Below, piece by piece: positions 36,901 through 47,101 of a DNA stretch of 64,000 nt (the stretch's first letter is position 1; every line of letters begins with the position of its first letter). Made by a program: the position numbers and the translations under genes. Source of the stretch: Gigaspora rosea (lineage: Eukaryota > Glomeromycota > Glomeromycetes > Diversisporales > Gigasporaceae); contig QKWP01001241.1 of NCBI GenBank assembly GCA_003550325.1, positions 86,530-150,529 on the forward strand. The letters are read 5' to 3'. The notes under the pieces were generated by a model. That model was not told where the DNA came from, did not search any database, and was given only the letters and a program-made list of their open reading frames with translations.

Positions 36901-38499
36901 ATTTATTATAACCTTTAGGCAATTTAAATTATGATAAAAAATTCAAAGTAATCAATCAATTATGAGCGTTACATTAGAACGTCAAATGATGCAACGTGTC
37001 AAAGTTATTGAAAACTCAAAATATTTGATACCACTTTTACGTATTACAAACAAATTTGTATACATTGCTTATAAAATAAAAATATGAGATAGATAAGTAT
37101 AATAAGTACGATACCGGGATAATATGTAACTTTGATATTAAGTCTTCCAGTATTTAAATGTTACATTAAGTCATATGTTCGTTAGTATATTGATAATTTT
37201 AACATCTACAATATTTTGTTATGGCCTTTGTTTCTTCATTATATAATGATATGTCGTGTAAAACTGGATTAATATGTATGTTTATCTAATATGAAAATTA
37301 TGAATTTCTGTCATTATATTATTCCTCGTTAATTCAATAATTTTTCCTATCATAGTGTAACGATTTTAAATTATAATAAAAAGAAAATTCTTCAACTTCT
37401 AAATGTACAAAACAAACAAGTTCACCATAAGACTTCGGTGAATGGAACGAATTAATTAATTAATGCCATAATCCTGCAAAGGAAACATGAAACGTTTTAT
37501 GACCTTAGAACTGAATCAAGAGTATGCGAACGTATGTATGTACATAGTACGCATTGAAATTAGCCTAAAAAAGCATTATAGTTCTTGTGCACCCGTTTTA
37601 TAGTCAAATTATTTATTTTTAGTGTTACCGTTATATTATAAAAATATATATAAATATTGCTGAATTTTACAAACAACTGCAGATAAGGCTACAGCCAATA
37701 AACTTTAATAAAATTAATAATAGTTGCCTTTGTTTTTTTTTCAACTGTATAAATAGACATATGACAGTTATCGTAACCAATAATAATTTATTTGTTAAAA
37801 ATATTTCCGAATTGGAGAATTAGAATCATTTAATGTTACAAATAATATATTGAAAATAAGATAAAGATGAATTATTCCGACTAAACCTCTAATGTTATTT
37901 ATGAATGACTGGTTACAGTTCCAACAATTTCCTTTTAACAATCATATATTAAATTTGAGGCGGGAATTTAATCACTAATAAAAATTATTAGGAAGCCAAT
38001 TTAGCTTTAATAACGCTTTAATAAGTTGCGTATCTTAATACTAATTAAATTAATAAATATTATGCTATTAATACTATTAATAACTGTTATAATATGAATT
38101 ACTTTTTTTTTTTAGAAAATTTATTAATAATTGAATGTGTCGTCATTTTACATTTATCTTACTTAATTATCTGGGTTTGACAGAGACAATAGATAAACAA
38201 TACAAGTTTCACAAAGGTTACTTTTGTTAAATTTCTGACCTTCCATTTTCATACGCGCATTTATTTGAGTGACGTTAAGAGGAATCATGTTATTGGTTCA
38301 AAGACCGAATTGGATATTACATACTAATACAATTGAAAACCGGGTTATTATTAATTAAACCGAGTTAGGCTTTAGTGATACGGGCTGACCTCGAGTCGGT
38401 AGACGGGTCAACGGGTCTCTTTTAAAGTATATTTCAATTAAGAAATTGACTAAAAATAGCCTAGTCGTTTATGGCTAAAGGTGTTGGTGAAATAAAATT
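33941..38499. other. Gene-poor interval without recognisable elements
   Basis: About 4.5 kb of AT-rich sequence. An ATTC microsatellite lies at about 34152-34178, followed by long A/T runs (35220-35270). A 41-codon frame at 36962-37087 (MSVTLERQMMQRVKVIENSK…) is the only mildly coding-like piece and has no recognised family. A GC-richer patch at 38335-38425 (GAGTCGGTAGACGGGTCAAC) is unexplained. No inverted-repeat element was seen, unlike the regions on either side. Confidence 0.45.
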
Positions 38500-38507
38500 A
38501 GGGTGAA

Positions 38508-38639
38508 TAGCGTTGCAAACAAAATTACGTAATATTAATTGTCACAAGGCAATAACTATCGGTACATAGTAACTTTTTTTAATTCACATGCAATAAATAT
38601 AAGCTATAGTACACGATGATTAATCATTTTGCAACGCTA
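38508..38639. mobile_element. 132-base hAT-like MITE
   Basis: The ends TAGCGTTGCAAA and TTTGCAACGCTA are perfectly complementary. The flanks AGGGTGAA and GTGGTGAA match at 6 of 8 positions. Non-coding; the size and ends fit a minimal hAT-type miniature element. Confidence 0.7.
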
Positions 38640-38657
38640 GTGGTGAAATGGTTTCAC

Positions 38658-39023
38658 CATTACCGTACAGCGCTGCATATAGTACCTCCTTAAAAAAGTA
38701 TTCCCTTTAAATAGTATCGGAGAGATTAAGCCTATTGTAGGTGACCCTTTCATTTGGCACTGGAATATGACCAATCAATGGGAGTGAAAAGTAAGCATTT
38801 ACTATAAATTTTATATAGTAAATGCTTATTTGTCCCTCCAATTGATTAATCACGTCCATGTGCCAAATGAAAAGGGTCACAATAGACTTAGTCCAGATTA
38901 GATATTCTCTTCAGTGTACCCCTTGTATAATAACCCTCTTCACACAATACCAGGGTATTATTTAATTAATCTTGAATTTCATGTAAAAGATCGGGGTACT
39001 GTATGCAGCGCTGTACGGTAATG
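38658..39023. mobile_element. 366-base foldback with 28-base GC-rich ends
   Basis: CATTACCGTACAGCGCTGCA at the left pairs with TGCAGCGCTGTACGGTAATG at the right, and pairing extends to TATAGTAC / GTACTGTA. An inner hairpin at about 38739-38882 pairs GTGACCCTTTCATTTGGCA with TGCCAAATGAAAAGGGTCAC around TAAATTTTATATAGTAAATG. No target duplication found. Confidence 0.75.
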
Positions 39024-39283
39024 TTGAAACTGGCGTCGAATTGATGAACTTGATGAAACTAATTTTACCAATATCTCTATTTATAACAGTATATATCTTA
39101 TTACATACCTTACTAATTTAGATGATAAATTGGAGGATAACAATATGATAAGGAACGGATATGTTCGGGCATGTTCGATGCATAGATACGTACACACTAG
39201 TAACAAGGGTCGGCCCATCCACTTGCCTGATCTTTTTAGGATCGACCTTGGTCTATGATTATTCCATCGACGATTTCACTAGC

Positions 39284-39475
39284 TTACAGCTGTTTTCATA
39301 AATTCTGGGACACTTAAATTTTACTTGTTTCTCGAAATTTCTTCGATCTCATTCTAAGAATAATCTAATTTTTCTAAATATTTCGCTGTCTTGGAACTTC
39401 AATACAGAGACAGCAAAGCAATTTCCAAAAAGTTAGGGTGTTTCTTAGAACGAGGATTTATGAAAACAGCTGTAA
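39284..39475. mobile_element. Small TIR element ending TTACAGCTGTTTTCATAAAT
   Basis: TTACAGCTGTTTTCATAAAT and ATTTATGAAAACAGCTGTAA are exact complements at the two ends; the interior is not obviously paired. The long frame 39391-39750 begins inside this repeat and is not treated as a gene. Confidence 0.65.
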
Positions 39476-39751
39476 ATAAATTATGTCACTACCAAAACAA
39501 AGTGCGTTTGTCTGTGTCTAAACGCACGTACGTACGAAATGTGTGCCTGGCTATATGTGATACCATTATTTACTTTATTCGCAGCCAGCTTGCTGCTTTC
39601 ATGATGACTTCTAGTGCAATCATGATTGCTGTTTTCACGGGATGCCATTGCCATTCTGGCCGACTTAGCCAATTTCTCGCTTCTCAATCATGTGTTTTTG
39701 CTAAACTCAATAAAATAAATCGCCACTGGCTAAGTTGTCTGCCAATGTAAT

Positions 39752-39910
39752 CATAGATAACACCTCTGCAAATTTTTAGAAACACATTTTGAATTACATC
39801 AGCCACATATACGGCCAAAATTACATTGTAATTTGGTCAAAATCATATGAACACGTGGCAGCATAACTCTGAAATGTGTTTCTAGAAACTTTGCCGGAGG
39901 TGTCACCTAT
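39752..39910. mobile_element. Small TIR element ATAGATAACACCTCTGCAAA
   Basis: The left arm ATAGATAACACCTCTGCAAA then TTTTTAGAAACACATTT pairs with AAATGTGTTTCTAGAAACTTTG then GGAGGTGTCACCTAT (split), about 37 bases with a few mismatches. No target duplication found. Confidence 0.65.
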
Positions 39911-39945
39911 AACAGATTTAAACTCCAAATATAAATATGTCATAT

Positions 39946-40047
39946 AATGCAATACTTTTTGATCTTATAAAAATCTTAGTTTTTATTGGTTAGATTAATG
40001 CAATACTTTTTGATCTTATAAAAATCTTAGTTTTTATTGGTTAGATT
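39946..40047. repeat. Exact 51-base tandem duplication
   Basis: Two adjacent identical units beginning AATGCAATACTTTTTGATCT and ending TTTTTATTGGTTAGATT. The absence of differences implies a recent slippage or unequal exchange. Confidence 0.95.
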
Positions 40048-40299
40048 AATGTTTATTGTGTCTATTTCTAGAACTTTATACGTTACTAGCTTCTTGGGAA
40101 AATAAGATTGTTGTCACTATTGTTAGTAACTGAGTAAATACACCTTAATTGAATCTCCTAGTTTGTAAATACCTGGTATATATGTGTGTACATATAGTGC
40201 TAGCAGTCGATTTTGAATTAGTCGATAAAATCAGTTTAGCTGACTTACTCAGCTGATTTCTCAAATAATCGACTTAGACAATTTTATGATAGGTAGTGG

Positions 40300-40664
40300 G
40301 GTACTATATTATTGTGGACACTTTTTAAAAATTCATAGCAAGTTAAATAAACACAATCCCTAAATGCACGTCATTGGAACCAGCTCTAGAGCATGCATTT
40401 AGGAAGAACACTAGTAAAATTATAATGCAATATTACCATGTGATAAATATGGTTTTAGTAGCCTAGAAAGGATGAAATTAATTGGCTGATAATCATGGGT
40501 TGCATTTATGGAGGGAGTTTTATAAGTGGACCAGACAATTAGCATGCATTTGCAGAATAAAGAATATGCATTTATATATAAGTCCTATTATGGGGCTAGT
40601 CTTCTATCATATTAGAGAGGTGTTGCATTTAGTGGGTTGCATTTAGGAAGGTCTGACTGTAATA
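40300..40664. mobile_element. Probable Tc1-like element end with GCATTTAGG repeats
   Basis: The right end reads GGTTGCATTTAGGAAGGTCTGACTGTA, and GCATTTA/GCATGCATTT words recur across the segment. Its complement TACAGTCAGACCTTCC resembles the start of the sequence at 54196-54240 (TAGTCAGATCTCTATAAGTG) and the CAGTC end at 46898. The left end was not found. Confidence 0.4.
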
Positions 40665-41288
40665 AACTTGTTAAATCTAAAGCTTTTAAGAGTAGTTGTA
40701 CATAGATCATTTTTCATATAATCTATATAGTATATTGAATTTTTATATAGTAAATAAAAACGTTCTGTATGATTTCCCAAAAGCTATTTCCCTGACATGA
40801 CATTTACCCGACATCACACAGGTAACAATTTGCTAAAAATATATTGCCACAACCAACAAAATGCTAACCCTAACCCTATGTGATGTCGGGAAAATAGTTT
40901 TCGGGAAAATGGGTTTCGGGAAAATGAGAACCAACAAAATAAAAAAGTACTTTTAATAAAACTTTTTAATATCTTAACCAATTTGTATCAATTTATATAA
41001 TATATAGTTTAAAATAGTTTGTTTATAATAATAAAATTGTACAATATATATTGTTTTAAAAAAATTAACTTTACATATAACCAAAACACTATATCAGATA
41101 TGTTTTTCTCTAGTAATACAAAGAATTACTGATTCTGATTGGTTAAATAATATGATATTTATATGTAAATCATATGATATTATATGATATTGGTCATACA
41201 AAGTTGATCTACAATTTATTTTATATAAATTCAAAATGGTATACTCGTGGACGATCTTCCGCAACTCTATCTGCTGATTACCTGTACC

Positions 41289-41580
41289 TAGAGTTCCTCA
41301 AATTCAAATCAAATCAAATATTGGATCAATTTGAATTTGATCAAATTAAATTGACACTGATTTGAATTTGATTTGGTTCAAATATTTGAATTTGAATTTG
41401 ATTTGAATTTGAATTTGAATTTTTAATAGTAATTTTCAAATCAAATCAAATATTTGTTAAATCAAATCAAATTTGGCCATATTTGAATTTGATCAAATCA
41501 AATGTAATCAAATTTGAATTTGAATTTGATTAAATTTTTGATTCAAATATTTGAAGATCAAATCAAATTGCGGAACCCTA
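41289..41580 (-). mobile_element. TAGGGTTCC hAT-like MITE, copy A
   Basis: The ends are TAGAGTTCC and GGAACCCTA. The flanks CCTGTACC (41281-41288) and CCTGTACT (41581-41588) differ by one C/T transition. The whole interior is a degenerate array of AATTTGATTTGA / TCAAATCAAATT words. It is the inverted, nearly identical partner of 42595-42880 and shares ends with the 2.2-kb element at 17148. Confidence 0.85.
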
Positions 41581-41599
41581 CCTGTACTAACAAATACGC

Positions 41600-42395
41600 T
41601 AACACTTTAGAAGTTAAGTCTTAAAGAAACAGTAGAAAACCAACAAATATATGCAGACCTGGCAACTGTTATTTAGGAATACAGTTAACTGAGTATCTGC
41701 TAATAACTTTAGAGTTTGTCACTTACCACAAAAACAGCACTTGTTGTTTAGAGGTAAAGTACATAGACTACCTGCTGACAAGCTCAGAGTTTATTACTCA
41801 CTTCGATTTGAAAAGTCTTTGGTAGCCCTCTGATAGATTTTGGACTATATGGAAAGAACTACTGTCATTACTAAGGTTACAGGTGAAATTTTGGAGCCGT
41901 TGGTTCATGAAGAATTTTCAAAGTAGGCAATTTGGTTTACCCCTCTAAAAGATCTGCAGTGTTTACTGCTCCCAAAAAGGAAAGGCACCTACTATATTGG
42001 ATACAATCATCATGAGTGGCTTGAAAACAAGTAATGTGAAAGGATGTGTAAGGCTTATAGAGAAACCACTAGACGAAGATTCTAGAAGTTTTATTTCAAG
42101 CAGTCCAGGTTATATAACTGCTTTTTGTTTAACATACTGTAACTTGGGCCAGTTAGTTGGAACAAAGTTATTAATGTTAACAATTTTTATCTTAGAAGTC
42201 TGTGTTGAAGTTATAATAACTTTGTTCAGCTAACTTTGGTCTGTGGGTAAAGATTGATTAGTAGTGAAAGGCCATCATGAAGCCCGAGCTTAGCCTTTTA
42301 TAATTATTATAATTGTCATATATTATTTTCTTTTGCATGTAATAATATTTGAATTAATAAATAAAGAAGAGCAAGGTCTCAGTTGTAAAATAAAA
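41600..42395 (+). mobile_element. Candidate LINE 3' end
   Basis: The segment ends with AATAAATAAAGAAGAGCAAG then GTCTC, followed by an A-rich run. The 12-base GAGCAAGGTCTC (42369-42380) is identical to the tail of the minus-strand LINE at 1.5 kb. The upstream part contains the words TTACCCC and GATCTGCAGTGTTTACT, shared with 44510-44550, but no recognisable protein; the frame at 41997-42233 has no motif. The 5' limit is uncertain. Confidence 0.35.
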
Positions 42396-42594
42396 AAATG
42401 GTAATACTCTATTCTTAAGTAAAAAAAAAGATTGAAAATTTTATATTACTTTTCAAGATAATTAAGGTTATACAAAAGGGAATTACTATTTCCACTATGG
42501 TATTTTGCTATTTATACTATAGTTATACAAGATTTTCTATTTTTAGAATTCAAAATAATAAACCTAATTCTAATTCTAATCTTAACTCTAATAC

Positions 42595-42880
42595 TAGGGT
42601 TCCGCAATTTGATTTGATCTTCAAATATTTGAATCAAATATTTGATCAAATTCAAATTCAAATTTGATTACATTTGATTTGATCAAATTCAAATATAGCC
42701 AAATTTGATTTGATTTAACAAATATTTGATTTGATTTGAAAATTACTATTAAAAATTCAAATTCAAATCAAATTCAAATTCAAATATTTGAATTAAATCA
42801 AATTCAAATCAGTATCAATTTGATTTGATCAAATTCAATTTAATCCAATATTTGATTTGATTTGAATTTGAGGAACCCTA
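42595..42880 (+). mobile_element. TAGGGTTCC hAT-like MITE, copy B, perfect TSD
   Basis: The ends are TAGGGTTCCGCAATTTG and TTTGAGGAACCCTA. A perfect 8-base duplication TCTAATAC flanks it (42587-42594, 42881-42888). Aligned against the reverse complement of 41289-41580, differences are few and mostly transitions or gain/loss of a six-base AAATTC unit. Non-coding. Confidence 0.9.
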
Positions 42881-42888
42881 TCTAATAC

Positions 42889-43157
42889 TAACCCTAACTC
42901 TAACCCTAAAAACTAATTGTCTTAAGCATAATGGCAATGTCTGTTAGCAACATCCAATCACAGTACATATACTGGCTACACAATATATGCACATATTACA
43001 CAAATACCTAGTGCATTAATAACCCTAACTCTAACCCTAATTCTAAAAACTAATTGTCCAAAGTATAGTGGCAATGTCTGTTAGCAATATTCAATTACAG
43101 TATATACTCTAGTTATACAACATATACACTTATATTATACAAAGGCCTAGTGCATTG
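42889..43157. repeat. 130-base tandem duplication with telomere-like heads
   Basis: Two units start AACCCTAACTCTAACCCTAA and continue with AAACTAATTGTC and GGCAATGTCTGTTAGCAA. Spacing is about 131 bases and divergence modest. The head is a decayed (TAACCC)n run. Confidence 0.75.
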
Positions 43158-43330
43158 TTTTCGCAAAAATAATTTTTGGTTATATACTGCTAATATTGTG
43201 TAATATTATACATGTCTCTAATTCTAATTTAATTTTTTCAATTTCACTTCGTGCATTTAGTTTTGGTAACCTAATCAATTTGAGTTAATTGAACCAAAAT
43301 TAGGTTTTTTGAACCAAGATTGAGTTCATA

Positions 43331-43490
43331 TATGGGGACCTTCACAGCAAAAGGTGGCAATGGGCCAAAAATTTTATTTTTTAATTTTGTAAAAATTACA
43401 TGCCAATTACTCTAATTTTTCAAGAAATTGTATTTTTAAAAAAAAAAATTTTTTGGCCTATTGCCACCTTTTGCTATGGAGGTTCCCATA
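43331..43490. mobile_element. 160-base TIR element TATGGGGACC
   Basis: TATGGGGACCTTCACAGCAA then AAGGTGGCAATGGGCCAAAA pairs with TTTTGGCCTATTGCCACCTT then TTGCTATGGAGGTTCCCATA, about 40 bases with few mismatches. Short AT-rich loop. No clear target duplication. Confidence 0.75.
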
Positions 43491-43790
43491 TATTGTTTAT
43501 ATAACAAAACATAAGTAAAGAAAAATAATTTATTGTATAACAGTAAATTTGCTGATCCTTATATTCTTTTTTTTGATCCCAAGTATTTTGAAATCTGCTA
43601 GACCAATTTTGATAATTTACAACTATTAGAATCAGAAAAATGAGTTCTGCAATTAGTAGCCAAAGAAGGTTTACTTATTAGTTTTAAAGTTTAATTATAA
43701 TATACAATATTATATTAAATCTAAAAAAAGAAAGTTTTCATATAACCATGGTAGAAATAGCAAAATACCATGGTGGAAATAGGCATTCCT

Positions 43791-43920
43791 ATACAAAATT
43801 ATATAATATTATACAAAACTAAAATCATTAATTTTATATAGTACTTTTCAAGATAATTAAGGTAATACAAAATTATATAATATTATACAAAACTAAAATT
43901 ATTAATTTTTACAAATTTGT
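43791..43920. repeat. 74-base direct repeat
   Basis: ATACAAAATTATATAATATT recurs at 43791 and 43865 with the same following sequence. The unit also contains ACTTTTCAAGATAATTAAGG, a third copy of which sits at about 42449, outside the left end of the 1.3-kb element. Confidence 0.65.
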
Positions 43921-44088
43921 TATTAAATTATTATATATAAAAATTAATTTTTTATTAAAATACAATATATTCCAAAAACTTTTTCTAATAATATTTGTAT
44001 CAAATTTCTTACAAACAAAAAAAACAAAAAATTTATTAGAAATAGATAAAAAAGCAATATATAATATTTTTTATAAAGATTAACTAGA

Positions 44089-45183
44089 ACTATATGCACC
44101 ATCAATGATTCATACTCTTTCCAATAATCATTCGAACCAAATTACCAACGGAAGAAAAACAAGAAGTTTTTTGTTGGAGAGTTGCCTATACTTAATGTAT
44201 AGTAGGATAACACAAGAAAACAGTTTTTATAAAGATCAACTAACTTTCTGGAACTCCTTTATATATTCGACACGCAAGCCAAAAGCGTACTTTTACAAGA
44301 TAACTGGTAGAAGGTGGAGCCCTTGTACGAGAAATTTTGGTGGAAATTAAAGTTTTTTTCCGTCGACGAAGTTTCCTGTGGCAAAACAATGGGGAACAAC
44401 AAAAAATTGAGTTTTTCCAACTGCACCCTCTCTTTTAAATTTCTTTTGAGTATTGTCATACTTCTCTTTGGATTTTTTTGAAATTTTCGCCAAAAAGTGG
44501 GAATCCTAGCTTACCCCCTCCAAAAGATCAGCAGTGTTTACTCCTTCTAAATTGGGATGATCCGAATCAGGACCGGCGCCGTCACGTGTGGATTTGGTCA
44601 CTACATACAAATAAACAATAAATGACATGGTTGGATCTGGAGGGCACGTAAAAAATTTCTTATCTTTTTTTAGTTTCGTTTTTCTTTTTTTTTATATCTG
44701 TATATATAATACACTGATAAACATTAGTCTTGTGGTATTATATAATTTTTAACGTTTATGCTAAACATGTTAGCATCTACAGTTTCTATTCTTTCTTTGC
44801 CTTTTCTTTGGTTTTTCTTTTTCTATTTCTTTCTTTTGGTTGTATTTTTGGTCGGTTATTTGGTTAGTCGTTTAGGTATTGTCCCCACTTTAATCTTTTC
44901 ACCTTTTTTATTCTTCTTTATAAGAAGCTCAAAGAAGAAGTTTTTAGGTGGAATAGATTCTGTGATTGGTTTCTGAAGCCAGGCAGTGCTATACTTCTTG
45001 CTGATGGGGAAGACCGTCACTTGAGTATGAGCAAACCATTTCAGTGCAGTAGCCAAAGTTGGGCACCAATTCGGGCAGCTGGCTTAGTTTGGTCTATATT
45101 GTTAGTATATTAAATTATGTAGCTTTTATATAATTTGCTAATAAAGATCAGATGACTACGAATCTTAAAAAAAAAAAAAAATT
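44089..45183 (+). pseudogene. Retrocopy of a polyadenylated transcript
   Basis: A 13-base direct repeat AAGATTAACTAGA flanks the segment (44076-44088 and 45184-45196). The segment ends in a run of 15 A (45167-45181), with the polyadenylation signal AATAAA 21 bases upstream (45140-45145). This is the pattern of an mRNA copied by LINE machinery. A frame open from 44868 to 45113 ends in a plausible C-terminus (FRWNRFCDWFLKPGSAILL, then APIRAAGLVWSILLVY and stop), richer in Trp/Cys/Arg than chance AT-rich frames; family not recognised. Earlier parts hold GC-richer patches (GGACCGGCGCCGTCACGTGT). A 5'-truncated LINE end is the alternative. Confidence 0.65.
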
Positions 45184-45235
45184 AAGATTAACTAGATATT
45201 TTTTCTTTCTCTTCTGAAAATTCTATATATATTTT

Positions 45236-45335
45236 GTTTGCAAACCAGCAGCATTAGTATACAAGATAACTAGCAGAAGGTAATGCTCTGTATACAAAAT
45301 TTTGTGAAAGAAGGCATTTGTCAACAAAGTTAGCT
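45236..45335 (+). repeat. Diverged paralogue of 44267-44375
   Basis: The words TACAAGATAACTAGCAGAAGG and AGAAGG…TTTTGTG…AAGGCATTTGTC parallel TACAAGATAACTGGTAGAAGG and the following sequence inside the retrocopy. It lies just outside the 3' target duplication, so it is a separate older copy of part of the same source. Confidence 0.5.
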
Positions 45336-45339
45336 GTTT

Positions 45340-46170
45340 TTGGCTTAACTAAAGAATAACAAATCAAATAAGTCTTTTAATACACTTCTTTGAAAATTTA
45401 GAAATACTTGACTTCAAAAACCTACTACCATATTCTTGCTATATTTTGGTATTTCTGTTAAATTTTTTTCAAAATGTAAAAAATTTAGTATACTTTTCTC
45501 TGCATTGTTTATATTACTAAATTGGTAATAACTGTTATAAGAAAGTCATTGTACTATACACAAATATACAATGAATAACACATGTAAATTGATAAGAGAA
45601 AAATAAAATTTTTTGAGTATATTCTACAAATAGTTAAATACAGTATATTATAATATAGATATAAAGTTAATAGTAGGGTTTTCTTTATAAAGTATTATAA
45701 TATTTTTTAAGCCTTGTATAGACAAAAATAGAGCCATGCTTTGTTGTTTTTTCTTTGCTCCTTTTTTCTTTTTCTTTTTTTTTTGTGTATTTAAACTTTA
45801 TTTAAGTTTTAATAACCTTCTTTCTTTTTTTTACTATTTTTTTAGTTTAATTTTTCTTTTATATACTTGCTGTTTTTTAAACAAAAATTAATAAAATTCT
45901 TTTGCTTAAATAATTAGAAGAAAAGAGTTTTAAAAAAAATAGCATTTATAATATAGACTTCCTCCTCTATAATTACTTATATCATTACAACTCCAATATT
46001 GTCATACAAATTGTTAACCCATTTGTTTTAATAAAAATACCTTTATATAATCACAATTAGCTTATAATCACTATCACATTATATATTATAAATAAAATAT
46101 ATATACATATCAGATATATAGTTTCCTTCTATATAATTACATTTAAAACAGAAAATAAATAAAGAATGTA
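45340..46170. other. AT-rich spacer
   Basis: Pyrimidine-rich run at 45745-45790 and scattered A/T homopolymers; no coding signal or repeat recognised. Confidence 0.4.
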
Positions 46171-46173
46171 TGG

Positions 46174-46418
46174 ATATATGGGGTCTTTGCTTTGAAATGA
46201 ACTTATAGAACTATATAGATTTTATGAATAAAAATTAAAATTTCTGGCTATTCAGTAATCCAATTCAAATAAACTTTTTTTTATTTTGTAGAGCTTAGTG
46301 AGTTCTATAAAATAAAAAAATATTTGAATTAGATTATTGGATGACTAGAAATTTTAATTTTTATTCATAAGATCTATATAGCCCTATAAGGTTATTTTCA
46401 AGGCAAAGACTCTATATA
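46174..46418. mobile_element. 245-base foldback TATATGGGGTCTTTGC
   Basis: TATATGGGGTCTTTGCTTTG pairs with CAAGGCAAAGACTCTATATA, and the arms continue through TATAGATTTTATGAATAAAA / TTTTTATTCATAAGATCTAT and ATTCAGTAATCCAATTCAAA / TTTGAATTAGATTATTGGAT. The arms are about 100 bases, nearly the full length. Confidence 0.75.
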
Positions 46419-46419
46419 G

Positions 46420-46890
46420 TGCGCGGTATACTATGAATATCAAAATTATATTTGGATTAGAGTTCTGACCTGGGTTAGCTGACCCATATGGATCACAGGT
46501 CAAAAATTGCTCTGATTTGGGTTAAACAGGTCAGAATTCAAAATAAGCAATAGCCTAATATATGCAATTTATAAATAGTAAGCTCTTATTCAGGTCGTCT
46601 GGCCTGTGCAAATCAACTTCATGGGTCAAAAATTGAGTTGTTGCTTTTTTTTTAAGGTAGTTGGTATAACTGATAACAATAATATTGCAGTTTAAAATAT
46701 CATTATGTCAATAGATTATACCTACTTTATTAATCTTTTCAAATTAGAAAAACAATTGAATATATTTTCAATATTATATTTAGAGTAAAATTTAATTTTT
46801 TTATAGTTCTTGTGTTTATTACAAACTCATTGCTTTGCTTAGCAATTTTAACTTTACAGCTAATTATGTATATTATATTGTATAGAGATT
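46420..46890. other. Spacer with GGGTTAGCTGACCC words
   Basis: GACCTGGGTTAGCTGACCCA, ACAGGTCAAAAATTG and GGTCAAAAATTGAG repeat loosely in 46460-46640 and may be subterminal remains of another TIR element; no end pair found. Confidence 0.3.
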
Positions 46891-46897
46891 GCTTATA

Positions 46898-47101
46898 CAG
46901 TCAACTCTCTCTAATCCAAACTGCCGGGAATGCTTTTTTTTACTATGTAAAAATTTGAAAAAGTTCAGTTTTCAAAAAGTTATATATGGTTTATCTGAAC
47001 TTTATAATAAAATTTACAAATGTTCTAGAAGATTTTGTTCAGTTTAGAGAAAGTTTAATAGTGTTCAGTTTAGAGAGGTTTGGATTAGAGAGAGGCGACT
47101 G
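46898..47101. mobile_element. 204-base Tc1/mariner-like MITE, TA target
   Basis: The ends CAGTCAACTCTCTCTAATCC and GGATTAGAGAGAGGCGACTG differ by one base. TA flanks both sides (46896-46897, 47102-47103), the Tc1/mariner/pogo hallmark. A long terminal repeat-like pairing AGTTTAGAGA appears twice inside. The overlapping frame 46986-47285 is not considered a gene. Confidence 0.8.

Larger units (their letters stand above)
42478..43789. mobile_element. 1.3-kb TIR element with nested insertions, 9-base TSD
   Basis: The left end GGGAATTACTATTTCCACTA is mirrored by GTGGAAATAGGCATTCC, with a second paired block TTTTGCTATTTATACTA / ATAGCAAAATACCATGG. TATACAAAA lies immediately outside both ends. It is related to the element at 17577-18494 (shared layout and CTATTTNCACTATGG words). 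Inserted in it are the TAGGGTTCC MITE (42595-42880), a duplicated telomere-like block (42889-43157) and the TATGGGG element (43331-43490). Confidence 0.7.

Noticed and set aside
39391..39750. 119-codon plus-strand open frame
   Set aside because: It starts inside the TTACAGCTGTTTTCAT inverted repeat, has no recognisable domain and an opposite-strand frame of similar quality.
44758..44976. 72-codon Phe/Leu-rich plus-strand frame
   Set aside because: It lies in a T-rich stretch of the retrocopy; the frame running 44868-45113 has more protein-like composition.
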